NCBI GenBank assembly: GCA_963969595.1
Contig: OZ018410.1
Span: forward strand, 32,616,913-32,680,912
Direction of reading: 5' to 3'
Length of the DNA stretch: 64,000 bases
Source of the DNA: Neckera pumila
Taxonomy: Eukaryota; Streptophyta; Bryopsida; Hypnales; Neckeraceae
How positions within the stretch are numbered: the first letter of the stretch is position 1; each line of letters starts with the position of its first letter. Shown here piece by piece: positions 11,255-25,278 of this stretch. The notes below the pieces were generated by a model. It saw nothing but the letters and a program-made list of their open reading frames with translations. It had not been told where the DNA came from and ran no database searches. The position numbers and the translations under genes are program-made.

Positions 11255-14162
11255 TTGCCGTCATGTGGACTTTAATTGGTATGGAGTCTTAACCTTAAAC
11301 AAATAGACTCTTGCTCTCCAGCCAGTCTAAAAGGAGGCCGCAACTGGAGTTACTTTGAGTTCAGCTGACTCCAAACCTTTGGCTACAAGGCTACCAGACA
11401 AATCAATTATTATTATTTTACTTGGGTTTCAAAGTAGTCAAATATGAGGGCGCTACTAACTTGTCAATGTCTGGAGTGCCGAGCATCAACTAAAATTTGT
11501 GTGGGAGGCTCAAAACTGTTTGTGCAGGTTCTGAATGAAAAAAGTTTTCTCAGTTAGTGTAACACAAGGAAGCTCCAATACCGTAGTACAAATTCAACAC
11601 AATTGCACACAATCCTCAAAAAGAGCTTCAGGTACAAATTCAATTAAAAATGCAAACAGGTTCCCATAAACTTGAAATGTACACAGCAAGTCCCTCTCAA
11701 CCTGACTTTTGTATGTTTTCAGAGACTGTGACCACTAAGGCTTGAACTTGTCAACAAGAGTATAACTTAGTAACTTGACCATTCAGTTCAATGAACATAA
11801 TCAGTTCCAAAAACATAATCAATTCAAACATGGCACGAATGTGGCCAATTAACCAATTTACTCTCTCAAGAAGCTTACACATGAGGGATCACAAAGGCAA
11901 AGGCAATGCAAGGCAAACTGTTATTGTTCTTCATATCAAACTAGTTAGCTTGCAAGAAGTGTTGAGTAGTTCACTCCATTGAGAGAGATCAGCTTCACCA
12001 ATGTAAGCCAACACTGTACGAAAGTGTCAGTTTGAGTATAAAAGTGCAAGTCGTTTAAGTTTTGCCTCATACTGATGGAATAGCATAGATTACTTGGAGA
12101 ATTATTGAGTAAATTGCACCGTGTGGGCATTCTAGGCTTGGCTTATACTCCAGTTTCCATTACAAGCAATGGCTTGTAATCAAGCTCATATATATACACT
12201 ATATGTATATATACACACACATTTCAAAGTTATGTTTAGCAATCATCGCTCTGTGACTCAATTTCTGGAGTCCTTCTCTGGTTGTAATTGTCACTGGTAA
12301 GGTCTTTTCTCTGATTTCTCCTGCTGCAGTTTAGGAATTGAAACTCTCCCAAGTGATGTCTGTTGTAGGACCATCTAGATGTCACAAAGGTGTCTGTTCT
12401 GTGATGGCATTGATGGTCAAGCAGAAATTAATGCTAAGAGCAGTCCAAAAGTCTAGAAAATTGAACAGTTGAGTGCCATGGAATTTAATGCAACCACATC
12501 AAGGAGAACTTGGAATACATGATGTTCCGAATCAGTAACACTTTGAAACTCCAATCGAATTGAAACGCTCGTGCAGCTGCTGATCAGTTTCCCAAATGAG
12601 AGACTCACAGCCTTAACTTAATCTCAGATCAAGAAGCAGCGGCTTATGCTGTCCGAAGTTCTGATGAAAAACTTCACCACATAACTTACAAAAGCACAAG
12701 GGAAACGGCGGAGTTGCCATCGGGAGAAGTTTGAACAAGTGTTGTTCTGTGAATGCACCATTTTGTGTGCTCACAGTATTCTTTTCAAAGTGCTTGATTC
12801 ATAGGTGCCCTTTGAATGTGCACTTCTCAGTGAAATTTTGAAACGCATCTCTCTCCATTTTCTACTTTCACTTCCGCATGCCTTCTCCCTTCTATTTGAC
12901 TAAGAAATTCAAGTATTTTATACAGTCTCTTCAATTGGATGAAAATCATCCGTTTTTCAATGTGAGAAGCCACTTTGTAGCTCCCAGGACCTTACATGAT
13001 TAACATCTTCTCAATCTTCGGATATTACTTCCATGAAGCAGAATCCATGCTTACCAATACACGAATGTCTTGTTACCTGTAATCAGTCAAGTAGCCTTGG
13101 ATTAGAAAACATAATTGTGGCAAGTAAATTTAGATTTTTGATTGAGATTTTTTGCCATGGACATGGTGAGTCATGTAACTTGTTGTGACTCATTCCACCT
13201 TTTAAACACATCTCTTTGTGAAAGGTGGTTGATTTTGAAAACACTAGGCTAAGTTTAAAGGTACAATGCTACACTTAGAACTTTAGTATAGGAGATTACA
13301 AATAGTGGATTTCAATTGGCTTTGGAGTTGGGAGGATCAACAATATTATAGCATGCATGCTTCTAGTGATTGTTGCTTGCAAACATAGCCTAGAAGTTTT
13401 GTGAGAAAAGATTGATGTTTGTCAAAGATATTGTGTATGTGATGTTGCTAGGAATTCTATAAGTGAACTTTGTGAAGTTCTAAGTAGTGTTAGATAACTC
13501 TGCACCATGACATAATGAAAATTCATTGAATGTCCACCAAATTCTTTTGACCTCAATTCTACATTAAAAGTATGGAAGCAAGTCAAAGATCAAATACAAA
13601 AAAGATGTAGACCCTATAACAAAGACCAATTGTGGACATCAATGAATTTGGCATGGGAGGATATACCTCAAGAAAGTATCCAAAAGTTAATTTCTACAAT
13701 GCCAAACCCTAATAGAAGCTATGATAGCAATTCAAGGTGATAGTACTCAATGGTAATAGGTGTACTACTTTGTTACAAAGTAGTTGCTAGTGAATAAGAC
13801 ATAATGTAAAATTCATGTTATATTAGGCTTCTACAATACTATAACTTTCCAATGGTACCCTATTTGACAACGTTTCTTTATTTTTCTTAATACATGACTT
13901 CACTTTCCTTTGCCTTGATTATATATGGAAGAAAGTTGCAAAATAAATTAAAGCCACAAAAGAAAAATTTCACCTACATAATGCGAGTCTTTGTAACATG
14001 AAAGATGTGAACAATGATGTTTGCTAAATACGTGTACAATTACATCTTAAAAAGTCGTCACCTATATTTTCAATTAATTATTATGTAAATCTGTGAAAAT
14101 AAATAAAATAATTCACCAAAAATGGAATTCTTATTTTTAGACATTAAAATATTATATATTAG
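11255..14162. other. Intergenic, 2.9 kb, nothing firmly recognised
   Basis: The part at about 12.25-12.90 kb is less AT-rich than its surroundings and holds a plus-strand open stretch at about 12620-12730, but I recognise no family in it. It could be a gene remnant or an unannotated untranslated region. The rest is AT-rich without element ends that I could pair. Confidence 0.35.
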
Positions 14163-14166
14163 TTAA

Positions 14167-14780
14167 CCTCTAAAATGCTGGAGGCACCAAATTTTTGTGT
14201 CAATAATATTTTGAAGTTAAAATTAAACCTTACAAAGCCACTGTTTTTTAGTACTTTTTATTTTTGAATTTCTTTTTTGAAGTCTAGCTCTAGCATCAAA
14301 AACCCGATTTTGAAAATTAATGACTATCTTTTCTATTCAAGATTTTATATAAGGGTGTTCATTGCAAATCTTGATTTTCTAGTATTGATTGAGGATTCTT
14401 TGAAATCAACCTCAAATACACTTGAAGAAAAAATCACATTAGAAATTCATTTAAAAGAAATTGTATAGTCGATTTTGAAAAGCTGTAAATTGATTCGGAT
14501 TATGCATGTAATATCCTTTAAGTTCATATTTTTTTGATGACCAATTTTTTAGATTTGACATGTGAAAAGAGGTTTGAAAGACCTCAATTCACTTTCACAA
14601 TTTTAACACCCTCATGATCAAACATTATAATCTTTCTATCCATAAGTGATACTGTTGTATTTTCCTTTTCCATACACGATTACAATTAAAAAAATTGATA
14701 AAACTAATCAAAATGTTGACTTTTTGTTCAATTTAGAGCAAATTCCAAGCAGCTCAAAAACGGCCTTGCACATTTAGGGG
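14167..14780 (+). mobile_element. piggyBac-like element, family 2, copy a
   Basis: The left flank is TTAA (14163-14166) and the right flank CTAA (14781-14784), one mismatch from a duplication. The ends are CCTCTAAAATGC and GCACATTTAGGGG. The whole 0.6 kb matches, in reverse orientation, the element at 44734-45412, including AAGGGTGT(C/T)(T/C)ATTGCAAATC, AGATTTGACAT(G/A)TGAAAAGA and AGCAAATTCCAAG. Non-coding. Confidence 0.7.
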
Positions 14781-14929
14781 CTAAGGTTCCATAAAGCAAT
14801 AGATTTAATAGGATAATTTTGATAGGATATTCTTAAAATGGAGTTAAAACAGAAAAATTTGAAGGGCTTCATAGTGGAGTAACACCCAGGAATACTAAGT
14901 TTCTCCCTCACAAACCTACTTTACCTGAA

Positions 14930-17900
14930 CTAAATTCTGGGAACTAAACGGATCTTGCCTTCTTGAACCTCTTCTAAGTCTGGACCATTTTTCCAAGGTG
15001 AAAAGTCTGCAGCCAGTTTTTGCAATTGCGAAGTTGCGGTTCGCAAATGAGGTGCTAGATTCTCCTTATCCACGGGACTTTCACGAGGGAGAGCGAAAAG
15101 AACACGATTCACGTCCTCATCAAGGACCAGCTCGTAAACCTCTTCAAATACCTGCAGCAAATAATAATGTTGCTCACAAACATGAGAACAAATACTCTGA
15201 GCTAAACGAAATTTCAATACCATCTGTGAGTGCTCTGTTTGTCTATGTATTCGTTACATTGGCGAAATCCCACGACATTGGCGCACATGCTAAAGGCTTG
15301 CAATGAGGAACTAGTGCAGTTTTATGTCGCTCGACTGAAACCTCAGAGAGCCCAGCTGAACGTCAGATCTATATTTCTCCTACATTTGAGAGGTTTAGAG
15401 CATTTGAAAGTCCTAGTTTTCAGAGCTTTGGGCACTTGAACCTCACATTGAAGTTTTCCAATTTTAATAATATGACCATTCATTGGATTGAAAAGACAGA
15501 CCAAAAAAAATTATTGGTTAAGAGTGTTTACCTTCTGAAGCTTTGATGCTGCCAAAGAATGTGCTGCTGCAGCTCGAGACACCACATTGATTACCAGCAT
15601 ACCCCCAGGAACAAGTGCAGCCTTGGCTGCAGCAAGGAAGGGCTCTTCCAAAAACTCTGCTGGTGGACAACTCATTTCCAAGCTGATCTCCACAAATACA
15701 CACGCCCAAAATTACTAAATCCGACACAATTGTGGTTGTTATCCACGTCATAAATGTGATCACTGCGAAGGTAGAGAGATACTGAAACCCTAAGGGACCT
15801 AGTGCAGTGTCCTAAAGACTCGTGTTCTCAATTCTTCCAATACGCTTGGTTAGCCTTCAATTAGCACGTTGTTTGTAATAAATCCATGATCCAAATGACT
15901 TCACTGAATTGGTCTATGCCTACGAACCTTCGAATGGAAACGAGGTTGTTCAATGCAAACCCTTCAACAGTGATCAATTCAGTCAAGTCGTCTGGATTTC
16001 CCAATGAAAACACACTCCTTCGTATTGGTTAAACTGCTTGAAGTGATGCAACGAGTATCTTCTTTATTCTACCCGGGAAAGAGTTCACAGGGTGGCAGGG
16101 TGCGATAGCATACCTCGAGTCGCCAGCATCTGCATCAATAATAATAACGTTCAACCTTTCGTCCTTCACTGGGCTTGAACTTTCGCTAATGTGACTGGCA
16201 GCCAGAAAGTCGGCGAGGTCTTCAAGATTTTGCTTTGCAATTGCACGCACTAATTGTATACCATCCCCTATGTGTAGCTGCAATATTGGACACAGTGGAG
16301 ATTGGAGATATGAGCATGTGATCCAAACTCTTTTTGCTCTTGACCGAGAAGGATCACCAAGTATGACTTCTGCATCTTGCCTAAACTAAGGCAGATAAAT
16401 GTTATTCATTCTTTACTTGCGGCATTTCGATTACTAAACAGGGTTTTAAGTTAAATTGGACTATTTCAGGAATTTATAGACAACATCATAAAGAGAATCT
16501 TCTTCATGATCCATGGAAAGGTCTCCCTATGGTCACAGTGATCATCCTCAACTCCTTGATTTGTCAGGCATTCATGCAGGGTCCAAGATATATATGATGG
16601 ATTACCTTCATACGGTCAGTCTGGACAAACCCAAAGTGGCGCTCTGCTAATTGTGCAATTACACCATCCAACTCCACCACCTTGACAAAGAAACACAAGT
16701 AAAATAAGATGACTACATGAAGCAAAAAAGAACATGGCAATTGCACAAACGATACTAGCGTTGAGAAAGCAACCAGATTCTCTTCTTGCCTATCTTTTAC
16801 TTAAGAACCGACTAGACATATTCTTCTCCACAACCAAGTTCAGAGATTCAACCTCAATCTCATCAAATGGGAGGTGGTTATGCAGAAACATGGGTAACAT
16901 TCCGGCTCCAAGTCCCACCACCATCACTCTTACCTGCAAGGACAGACTTTTGTTAATTTGGTCCACACAATCATGAAGCTTGATCCCAAGAATAAGACGG
17001 GGCATCCACCAACGGCTGGGAGTTTTTTTTTAAATTAGATAAAAATAACTGCCTACATCAGAGAAGCAATTTACAAAAGACACAAAATCATCACAACATA
17101 AGTGATTCTGTCAGATAAGTGTAGAATAATTACAGGCACTTCGATAGTCCAGCTTTGCTCTAGGTTGCGAGTGATTAATGCAAGACCTGCAACGATCCCT
17201 GCATGATAGCTACAAGCTAACTGACTATGGTCCACCCTGTATTCCATCCCATCTGTAACCACAAATGAGAAAATTAGTAACATAGAGAGCAATTAGCAAA
17301 ATAAAAATACAGTTGGACAGTTTCAAAACAATAAGCACTATACAGGCAGTGGAGAAAAGCACATGACAAGTAATTATAGTCGTCGTTGTCTGTGACATTC
17401 GAATCATAAATAAGAAGTATCATACAGCAATTCTAACATAATTCTAACACCATAAGATCTAAGAGGGAAACAAATTCAGAATTGACTACAAAGAGGTTCT
17501 TGTATGAGATTTACCTTGTTTGGTTTCCTGCAATGGCTCCTTCACTTTACCCTTTCTTTTCTTTTTTTTCTTATTTGCTTGGTGTTGTGCATCTTTAGAA
17601 ACTGCTGAGTAAGGTACTAATATTGCATCAGACTGAATAAGATTTTGATTCCTGCCAAAGATGAGCCGACGATAGAAGCCCTGTGTTGTGGTTGACACAC
17701 CGTCTTCACTGCTGTTCTTATACTCAAGTACCACGTCTTCAACCTTAATTGTACCCGTAATTGGCGAGTTTGTCTACACAGGCAGCACTTATTCATTAGT
17801 AGATGTGTCAAACTTAAAAACATTTCAAAATGTTATTAAGAGACTACAAGATTACCAGTGGGCACATACCTCTTCAAGAACAGTTCTCCGGTGTACACCA

Positions 17901-20900
17901 TCATCAGTGGTCATATATCTGTCCAAGCAGAGACTTCTCAGCAAACCGATGCTCACACAAATGAAAAACTGCTGCAGAATGATAAAATATTATTTTGACA
18001 ACCGTCTTCTTCTGTAAGGCCAGGCCGCTTTATTGCAATAGAATCATAACGGCTGTCTCTTGGAAACAGAGAATCTTCTGCTTACAATGCGCAAAACATA
18101 GAAATTATACGATAGTAATGCATCGGAACTGAGCAAACAACTTGCAAAAGCCAGTCAGTTGAGCCTAGTCAAGCAGAAGTTGCACTCGGTGAAGAATGCA
18201 AAATTGTAATGAGCACTTACGGAATATCTTTAGAATCCTTGCAGTCAATGGGCAGGAAATACTTCACTACGTGAGACAGTTCGTCCTGCGTTGTGCCAGA
18301 CCAATCCCAGGTATGAGTAATAAGAATACAAGACTAGGAAATGTAATAAAGTACTCTAGTTTGCGAATTGACTTTGAACTTCAATTAAGTTTTAGAAGGC
18401 TAGGTATAAGCTAGCATACAAAGACAACTTGAAGCGCATCCAAAGCAATGGAAAGTAGAAATCAAAGGTCTTCTGGACAACAAAATCACAGCCATTCAGT
18501 AAACATGCAAAGAAACATATGAACAAAGGAGATATGAAATAAATACTATGAAATAAATGGACACTTGGAAACACCTGAACTGCAGCTAAACTTCCTGGGT
18601 ATTGCTGCGTGTCTAGCATGACCTGCATGACCATGTCCAACTCTAATTAATATGATAATTCTCAATAAGCACTCATGATCTACCAGTAGTCAATAGCATC
18701 GGAGAGTAATCTTACAGATTAGAAATTGGTTGTTCAAATCGTTGTAAATAAGAAAATACTAAGAGGCTCAAACTGTAACATTATGATGAAACAGAGTTGT
18801 GTTTTCACTGGGAAGCCTCCAGCGACTGGAATAATAATGTCCAGAACTCAAATCTTGCAACATACTAGGAAATACAGAGCAGCCAGATTACCATTATAAG
18901 GCGTGCTGCTTTTGCAGCCTCAACAATATCCCATTGTCCTTCCTCAGTGGAGAAGAGCCACTCATGTGCTCGACCCTGCACAAATGCATAAATATGTCAT
19001 GTAACAAAAGAAGTAACCAGTTTGCAAATCGAGCTAGCATAGATTCGATGATAAACAGTGAGAAGAACTCATCATGAGCTTACCCTTGGGACTAAGAAAA
19101 CAGCCGCCTTAAACATGTGAGGTTCAGAATTGGGCTTGGCATCAAGGATCACTGCAGGGTAGTGACCTCCTAACTTCACCGTCCTTACAGCGCCTGGACT
19201 TAATTCATCGTATATTTCGAAATTGCTCGCTTCAACTGACTGATCCTCCAATGTCACGGAGTTTGAAACACTTCTGCGTTCTTCGTTTTCTCCTTCAATC
19301 ACGGTCACTACACCTTTCATCTGATTTGCACAAAATAGTATGATAAAGCACTCAAACATGCCAAGTCACTAAATTTGACAGACTATATCAGCTAGGCGAG
19401 CATCAAGCTAACGAGTCGATATTTCTAATGAAGTAATTTCACTGAGGCCCCACCTGCATCAAGTAGTGCCATTTAACAAGTTAACGCTACGTCCCAGTAA
19501 CTGATTCCAGATAGCTAAAGTCACTACTTGGATGGTGCTAGCGGGGCCTAGTCATGCAATCACTTTCTACTCTGCACAGTAAGCTTGACAATGAAGTTGT
19601 GTAGCATTTAACCAGTAGTGGCACTACAATTGGAGAGAAAGGTTGTCAGGCAAGAACTCATTCAAGCATAGCAAAAACGCGGAATCACCTCTCTAATTTT
19701 TTACATGTGAGATGCATAAAATCCTCACCTGCTCTGCATTAGCTGCTCTTGGGTTGATGACTTCCAAGAAAGATTTCACAGGAGAAGCCTCAACAGAAAC
19801 AATCTTCGTAGCCACTACGAGCAGAGGCTGCAAAGCTGCAATGTCCGTTGTATCTCCTTTTACTTGGTACACGGCAACGTCCCAGCCACTTCTGAAATGC
19901 CTGAAGAGTAATCCTGCAGGGCCACGTAGCATCAATCAAAGGTCATGCGAAAGATTCACAACTTGTTCATAGTTATGAATTCCAAACAGTATTAGCGGAA
20001 GAAATGTAGCCAGGGATTTCACCCACCTAGCACATGATCCTGAGCAAGTGTAACACAAACATATTTCCCGTCATCTCGCAGAACTCGCCTCACCTGCCAT
20101 GAGATAACAATTGGCCACCATCAGGTATGAAGATGTTGCTTATCAACCTTGCCACAATCAATATTCTCCACCTCCCGCTGAATGCTATGCTTTGAATTTA
20201 ATGAGGCCCCAACAAGAAATTTCATAACCTAGGCAAACCCTTTCTTCTGGCAAAAACAAGACCAAACCAAAATATTGAAACTCCTGTAGGTTCAAATTTA
20301 GTAAGCCACAAATGCACTCTGGGTTGCAAAATACTCAAATTACAAAGATATTTTCAAACACATAAATATTTCTTTAGTGGAAAGACACTTCCTTGAAATT
20401 AGTAGTACCTACAGTAATCATAATTAGGTGAAGTCAATAAAACATAAAACACCAAAATGATGATTCAACAAAAAAATAAGAAAGATGAGCACAACAGAAA
20501 AGTGCATTTTGGCCATGCATTCGGTGTAAAACGGCCACTCTTGAATGAAAGAGATTTTGCTACACAGGACGTGAATGTGGCGCAAACCAAAGTTTCCAGT
20601 GACAGTAATGACACAACTTAGAGGTCATAATGGGATCTTCTACCTTTCACATAGGGCGATAGTACAAATTCTTGCAAAAACTGTGGCCATGATAGGGCTT
20701 TGACTTTATATTGGTTTAAGTAAATATTGAGGTCACAAAAGATGAGTGAGATGACCATAATGGATACACTTTTTGCTTAATTCGGGTGAGACTTATGGGC
20801 AGCACACTTCAAAAATACATAAAACATAGAACTTTAGTGAAGCAACATGGTTCCACTTCCATCCCTTATATTTCATTTTTCATCGTTAGAAAAATGATTC

Positions 20901-22043
20901 ATGTCTTCTGTTGGTACCACCGTGCGTCAGATCACTAACTCATTGTGACCATATGAGGCATTCCAAACTTACTAATACACCTTAGTCACAGACAAAAAGA
21001 CAAACAGAAAAAGCATCATAGACTGCAGAGTCAAAGGCACGATTAAACAAAGCCAGTTCCTGGATCCCAAAGATAGAATAACCAGACCTCGGCAAGAAAT
21101 CCTTTCGCTGCATCTTGAGGTTCATCTGGTTCTCCTGACAGTGCGTCTAAACTCCCCTTGTCCAACACCACATGGAACGAACAATCTGCAAACTGTGAAT
21201 CCAAACACACATTACTATCACAAAGTGCACAGTTCACTAAGCCCCAAGTCCTAAACAATAAAACAATAAAGAAACAATAAAGACTTAAGAATTATCCAGG
21301 GTGTTCCTTCCCCTCCCGCCCCCCCGACATCAGAGTAACGACACTTGCAATAGCGATAGAGATTGCCAAGAAACAAGAAGCCCAAAGTCAAGTGAAATCA
21401 ATGGGAGCTCTAGGGTTTGAAGCCGAACATGCATCAACATCACGATCAAAGTGCACAACGAATTCAAGAAACCCTAAATTCTGAACTATAGAACAATAAG
21501 TATTAGCTCCCGAATTCCAGCCTTTTCATCACCCCCACGCAATCAGAGTAACAACACTTGCAACGGCGACCTCAATTGCCAAACGGCAAGAAGGAAAAAG
21601 TCAGTGGCATCTCTAGGGTTTAGGGTTTAAGCCAGGACCTGCATTTTGGTGATATCCATGACCTGCCATTTCATGAGAGGGCGCACCCGGACATGCAACC
21701 GCAGCATCTCCGTGACGACACGCTTGTTGAAATCCACGTTGACGATGTTGTGGAATCCAGCATCGTACATCGTCGCCGACAGCGCGGAGTTTCCACAACC
21801 AGGCACCAGGATCTGCAGCGGCGGCTGGCGGGAAGGACTCAATCCTAGAAACTCCAAGAACACTTTGGGCAGGGATGTCCAATCACCATACCACTCGAAG
21901 GGACGTCCCTTGCTGGCCTTGAAAAATTCGTCCCAGTAGCTCTCTTCCCGGAAATCCGTCAGGGATGCCGGCAAGGGAACCCTCGACCCTGCGGCCGGTA
22001 GCACCATCCCTTTGCCCATCTCGATCGCAATGCTAGCTCTCAC
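14930..22043 (-). CDS. METTL13: METTL13-type dual methyltransferase (eEF1A Lys/N-terminal methyltransferase homologue), 16 exons
   Basis: Predicted SAM-dependent methyltransferase with two class I domains, homologous to plant At2g31740-type and animal METTL13 proteins, which methylate eEF1A; the substrate here is inferred from the family. Coding exons, 5' to 3' on minus: 22043-21639, 21192-21088, 20093-20027, 19913-19729, 19320-19084, 18975-18892, 18622-18575, 18285-18221, 17918-17870, 17773-17515, 17252-17134, 16933-16853, 16680-16606, 16277-16114, 15682-15532, 15151-14930. All junctions are GT-AG and all phases match, giving 771 residues, about the family length. N-terminal domain: YWDEFF near 36-41 and SAM motif GCGNS at 82-86, then VLDKGSLDAL. 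C-terminal domain: VMVVGLGAGMLP at about 545-556, VVELDG, IIIDADAGDSS, SCPPAEF. A lysine-rich KKKKKRKGK linker occurs in exon 10. The start at 22043 is the first Met; Met9 is possible. Exon 9 uses the later acceptor because the earlier one leads to a stop. Confidence 0.93.
20094..21087 (-). other. Largest intron of the METTL13 gene (intron 2)
   Basis: At 994 bp it is the longest intron in the gene; the others are mostly 60-450 bp. I saw no element ends or coding remnant inside it. Confidence 0.8.
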
Positions 22044-22270
22044 AGCCTCCCCCTTGCCAAATTCAAACTCTTCTACAATTTAGAGCACATTTCAATCTAG
22101 AGTCTGCGTCTGTCACAGGGTTCTTGCGATTTCAGCGACCTTGCGAAATCAAGCATGGGAGTGATGCGGCCAAGCGGTCAATCTGCAGACCTACACTTTG
22201 TGAGGCTGATGGAAGCATAAGATTCTAAGATTGTACTGCTGTTGCAAACTCCTATGATTCTATGATTATA
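22044..22270 (-). promoter_or_regulatory. 5' untranslated/promoter region of METTL13
   Basis: This is the sequence just upstream of the start codon. It is GC-richer than the repeats beyond. No TATA box can be assigned with confidence. Confidence 0.4.
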
Positions 22271-22449
22271 CAGTAGAACCTCCCTAACTCGTTCCTCAAA
22301 AAGTCGATAAACCTGTGTAAGCTAACGTTGCCAGACCGGTTCCGGACTCGTCCCCAATACGAAGGTTATGACTAAAAATAAACAAATAAATCTCTCTAAG
22401 CTAATTTGGCAGACCGGTCCGGACCTATCACTTTAGAGAGGTTCTACCA
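22271..22449. mobile_element. pogo/Tigger-like MITE
   Basis: Begins CAGTAGAACCTCCCTAA and ends GAGAGGTTCTACCA, inverted with few mismatches, with TA on both sides (22269-22270, 22450-22451). CAGTAGAACCTC ends and a TA target are characteristic of Tc1/mariner elements of the pogo/Tigger group. Two internal CCAGACCGG-type motifs and two TAAGCTAA motifs are repeated. 179 bp, non-coding. It sits within 230 bp of the METTL13 start codon, in promoter position. Confidence 0.75.
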
Positions 22450-22451
22450 TA

Positions 22452-25274
22452 GCAACTTCAGTAAGGTGAATGTGAGACATTGAAGACATAGAGGGTGGCT
22501 GTGCACAATTGTACAAAATTTTCAAGTCAGTTTTCACTAGAAAGTTCATCAACTTCAAGAAGCTCTAGCATGCCAAAAATGATCCAATTTTGAAACCGCA
22601 AATTGCGTTGGAATTGTAATGAAGTGCACTTCAACTTCATAACAAGTGAAAAAAATGAATAGTTGGAAATCATACAACAAATTGGATTCCTTTTATACAC
22701 TAGCTACCATTTCATAGAGGTTCTTTGGAAGATAGTCAAAGTTTTTTTGCATTTGGGTGAAGAAGAAGAAAGAAATCATACAAGAAATTCAAGTGGTATG
22801 ATATTAAGTATCTCTAAAGCCATTGTGAAGGTTCATTTCTTATATGTACCATTGAATACAAGTTGTAATTTTCACAAATGTTGGCAACACTAGATAGTAC
22901 ATAGTATTTAGAAAACATCAAACTTTTTGTATGATTTTCAATTACGTATGTGTATTTGCAACACAAAATGATTTGTCTTTGGGACAAATTACCGCCAGTA
23001 TCACATTCAAAATTAGTGTCATCACAACATTTTAATGAGACATGTCCTTTGGGAAGGGCCTCTATTCTTAGGGCAACCAAATTTTTCTTGGCAAATTTTT
23101 GTGAGAATCTTATTTGATTTTGGCATTGACCCCTTTATCACCAAACAAATGGCTTGGATAAATGGATGAAATTCTCTTGAAAAAATACTAGATTTGCCAA
23201 TATTTGGATGAAAGCTATTTACAATAGATAATTTTCTGGATGAACATACATATGCAAATGCATTTGTTCATTTTTTTTGGTCATTTGTATACAATCCAAG
23301 GTGCAAGTCACTCTACCACCAAAAAAAAAATGGTTTCTTCTAAGTCCAAAATTAACTTTATCAGTAGTTCTAATGTAAAGTTTTATGCATGTGTTTATAA
23401 GGTAACTATCTGGTAAATACAGTACATCCAAAGTGATTGTTTATTTGATAATTGATTATTGATAATTTAAAAAAAATAAAATTGTTTGCTAACTTCTTGT
23501 TTAGAATGAGGATATTAATAGTAAAGATGAACAAAATTTAAACATTAGAACTTTGTGTTGTTTTATGGTACACCATTCATTAGAACTTTGAAAATTCATA
23601 ACATATTCATACGATGTCCAAATAATGCATCATACATTACGTTAAAATCCCTATCACTTATCAATATGGCCTTATAAAAATAAATCTTATCATATAATAG
23701 TAACTATGCTTAGTTACAATTTGTAATCTGTGACAATTTATAGGTGTGCATTCTTTTGTGCGTCATCACATTGGGTTTGTAGTGTTTTGTTGACATTGTC
23801 CTTGGTGCTTGGAAGTTGCTTTTCCTTTTGTTCTACACCATTTCTTTTGGTATACCTTAGGAGTTATGCAACTTGTACAAATGGGAATTGGAGATCCCTT
23901 ACAATGTTGTTGATTCCAATGTATTTCAATCTTTCAAACACATGTCTTCAAATATAGATACAAAATCTTGTTTCTTTAGGAATTTTCATAGATACTATAT
24001 CTTGTTTCTTTGGGAATTAAGTTTTGGAATGTTTCAATCTATTGCACCCACTTCAATAGGGATAAAGCTTGTTAGACAACATTTAGACTTCAAAGCCAAA
24101 ACTTTGTTTATTAATCAATTTACATGCTCTAACCATACAAACCTTGGGCAAGGAACAAGGTCTATACCCACTTCAAGGAGATTGTGATTTCATCTTGAGT
24201 TATATGCTAGGCCAAGTAATGTTGTTCAAGGGTTAAGAAAAAATAAGAATTATATTTACAGTTATGGAAGAATGCTTGATAATTTCTAGTTTAGAAAACC
24301 TACACATGCATCACTAATAATATCAAATGTGAATCCATTCCAATTTCAAGTGTTGAGTATGACAATCACACTTGATTCAAATACAGCCTTTTTATAGACA
24401 CCAAGACAATCTTGATGAGGAATACATATTAAATTTGAGAATGCACACAAAATTAAAGAAAAAACTTTGTATATGTTTTAGGTGACCTTCTAGAAAAACT
24501 TTCACCTCTTTTATACAAAGTAATAAAATATTACAACTTAGCATTATATTCTATTTGTAATTGAATACATGAATAGAAAGAAAACTGGGTAACTAAATAA
24601 TAGAATTTATGCTCCATACTTCATTAACTGTAGTTACTTTATAAGGTTACAAAGGTTAAAGAATGTTTTAACAACATCTAAAATTGGTTCATCTAAAATA
24701 GGATGAAAATCATCTTATTTTGGTAATTCATGCAATTGTACAAATACATTTAAAAACTATACAAAATAAGTTTTGCAATTTCGAAGTTGCAACCTAAAGC
24801 GGGGAGATGGAGTCAAGTTAACTCCTCTAAGGTCGGAATACTATAAATGGAGAAGCCCCCTTAATGGCACATTAGGGTGTTCTAAAACAAACAATAGCTG
24901 TTGATTGAAAAAGATTCAATTTGCTTACATGCAATTGGCTCACACTTGATTAGGAACAAGTTCAAAAGGTAGTTGTTTTTGGTGAAGCTATAAGACAAGA
25001 ATGGGTCCCGATGAAAAATCCACATTTATATTGAATAAAGTATTCATTCTTGAGGAAAAAAAATCCTTTTTATTTTTATTTTTCCTCATCCTTATTTTTG
25101 CACACATTGAGCTCAATTTCTCAACAAATTTCCTATATCTTACAGGTTGAAATGCTTAAATTATCCGTTTATGGTGTTCCTACTTTATTTCAAGGTTTGA
25201 AGCAGAATCCAAGACAAATAGACTCTTAAGTTTGCCTGCTTCAATACAAAATTAGGAGTTACGGTTTATCTCTC
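22452..25274. other. Intergenic, 2.8 kb, nothing recognised
   Basis: AT-rich throughout. Several open frames of 60-100 codons (such as 23873-24187, plus) have skewed composition and no recognisable motif. No paired element ends found. Confidence 0.4.
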
Positions 25275-25278
25275 TTAA

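Noticed and set aside
17919..17972. Longer exon 9 of METTL13 using an acceptor near 17973
   Set aside because: It brings an in-frame stop; the acceptor at 17918/17919 restores the family sequence.
22663..24187. Open frames of 70-104 codons in the intergenic region
   Set aside because: AT-driven composition, no motifs, no splice context and no paired frame nearby.
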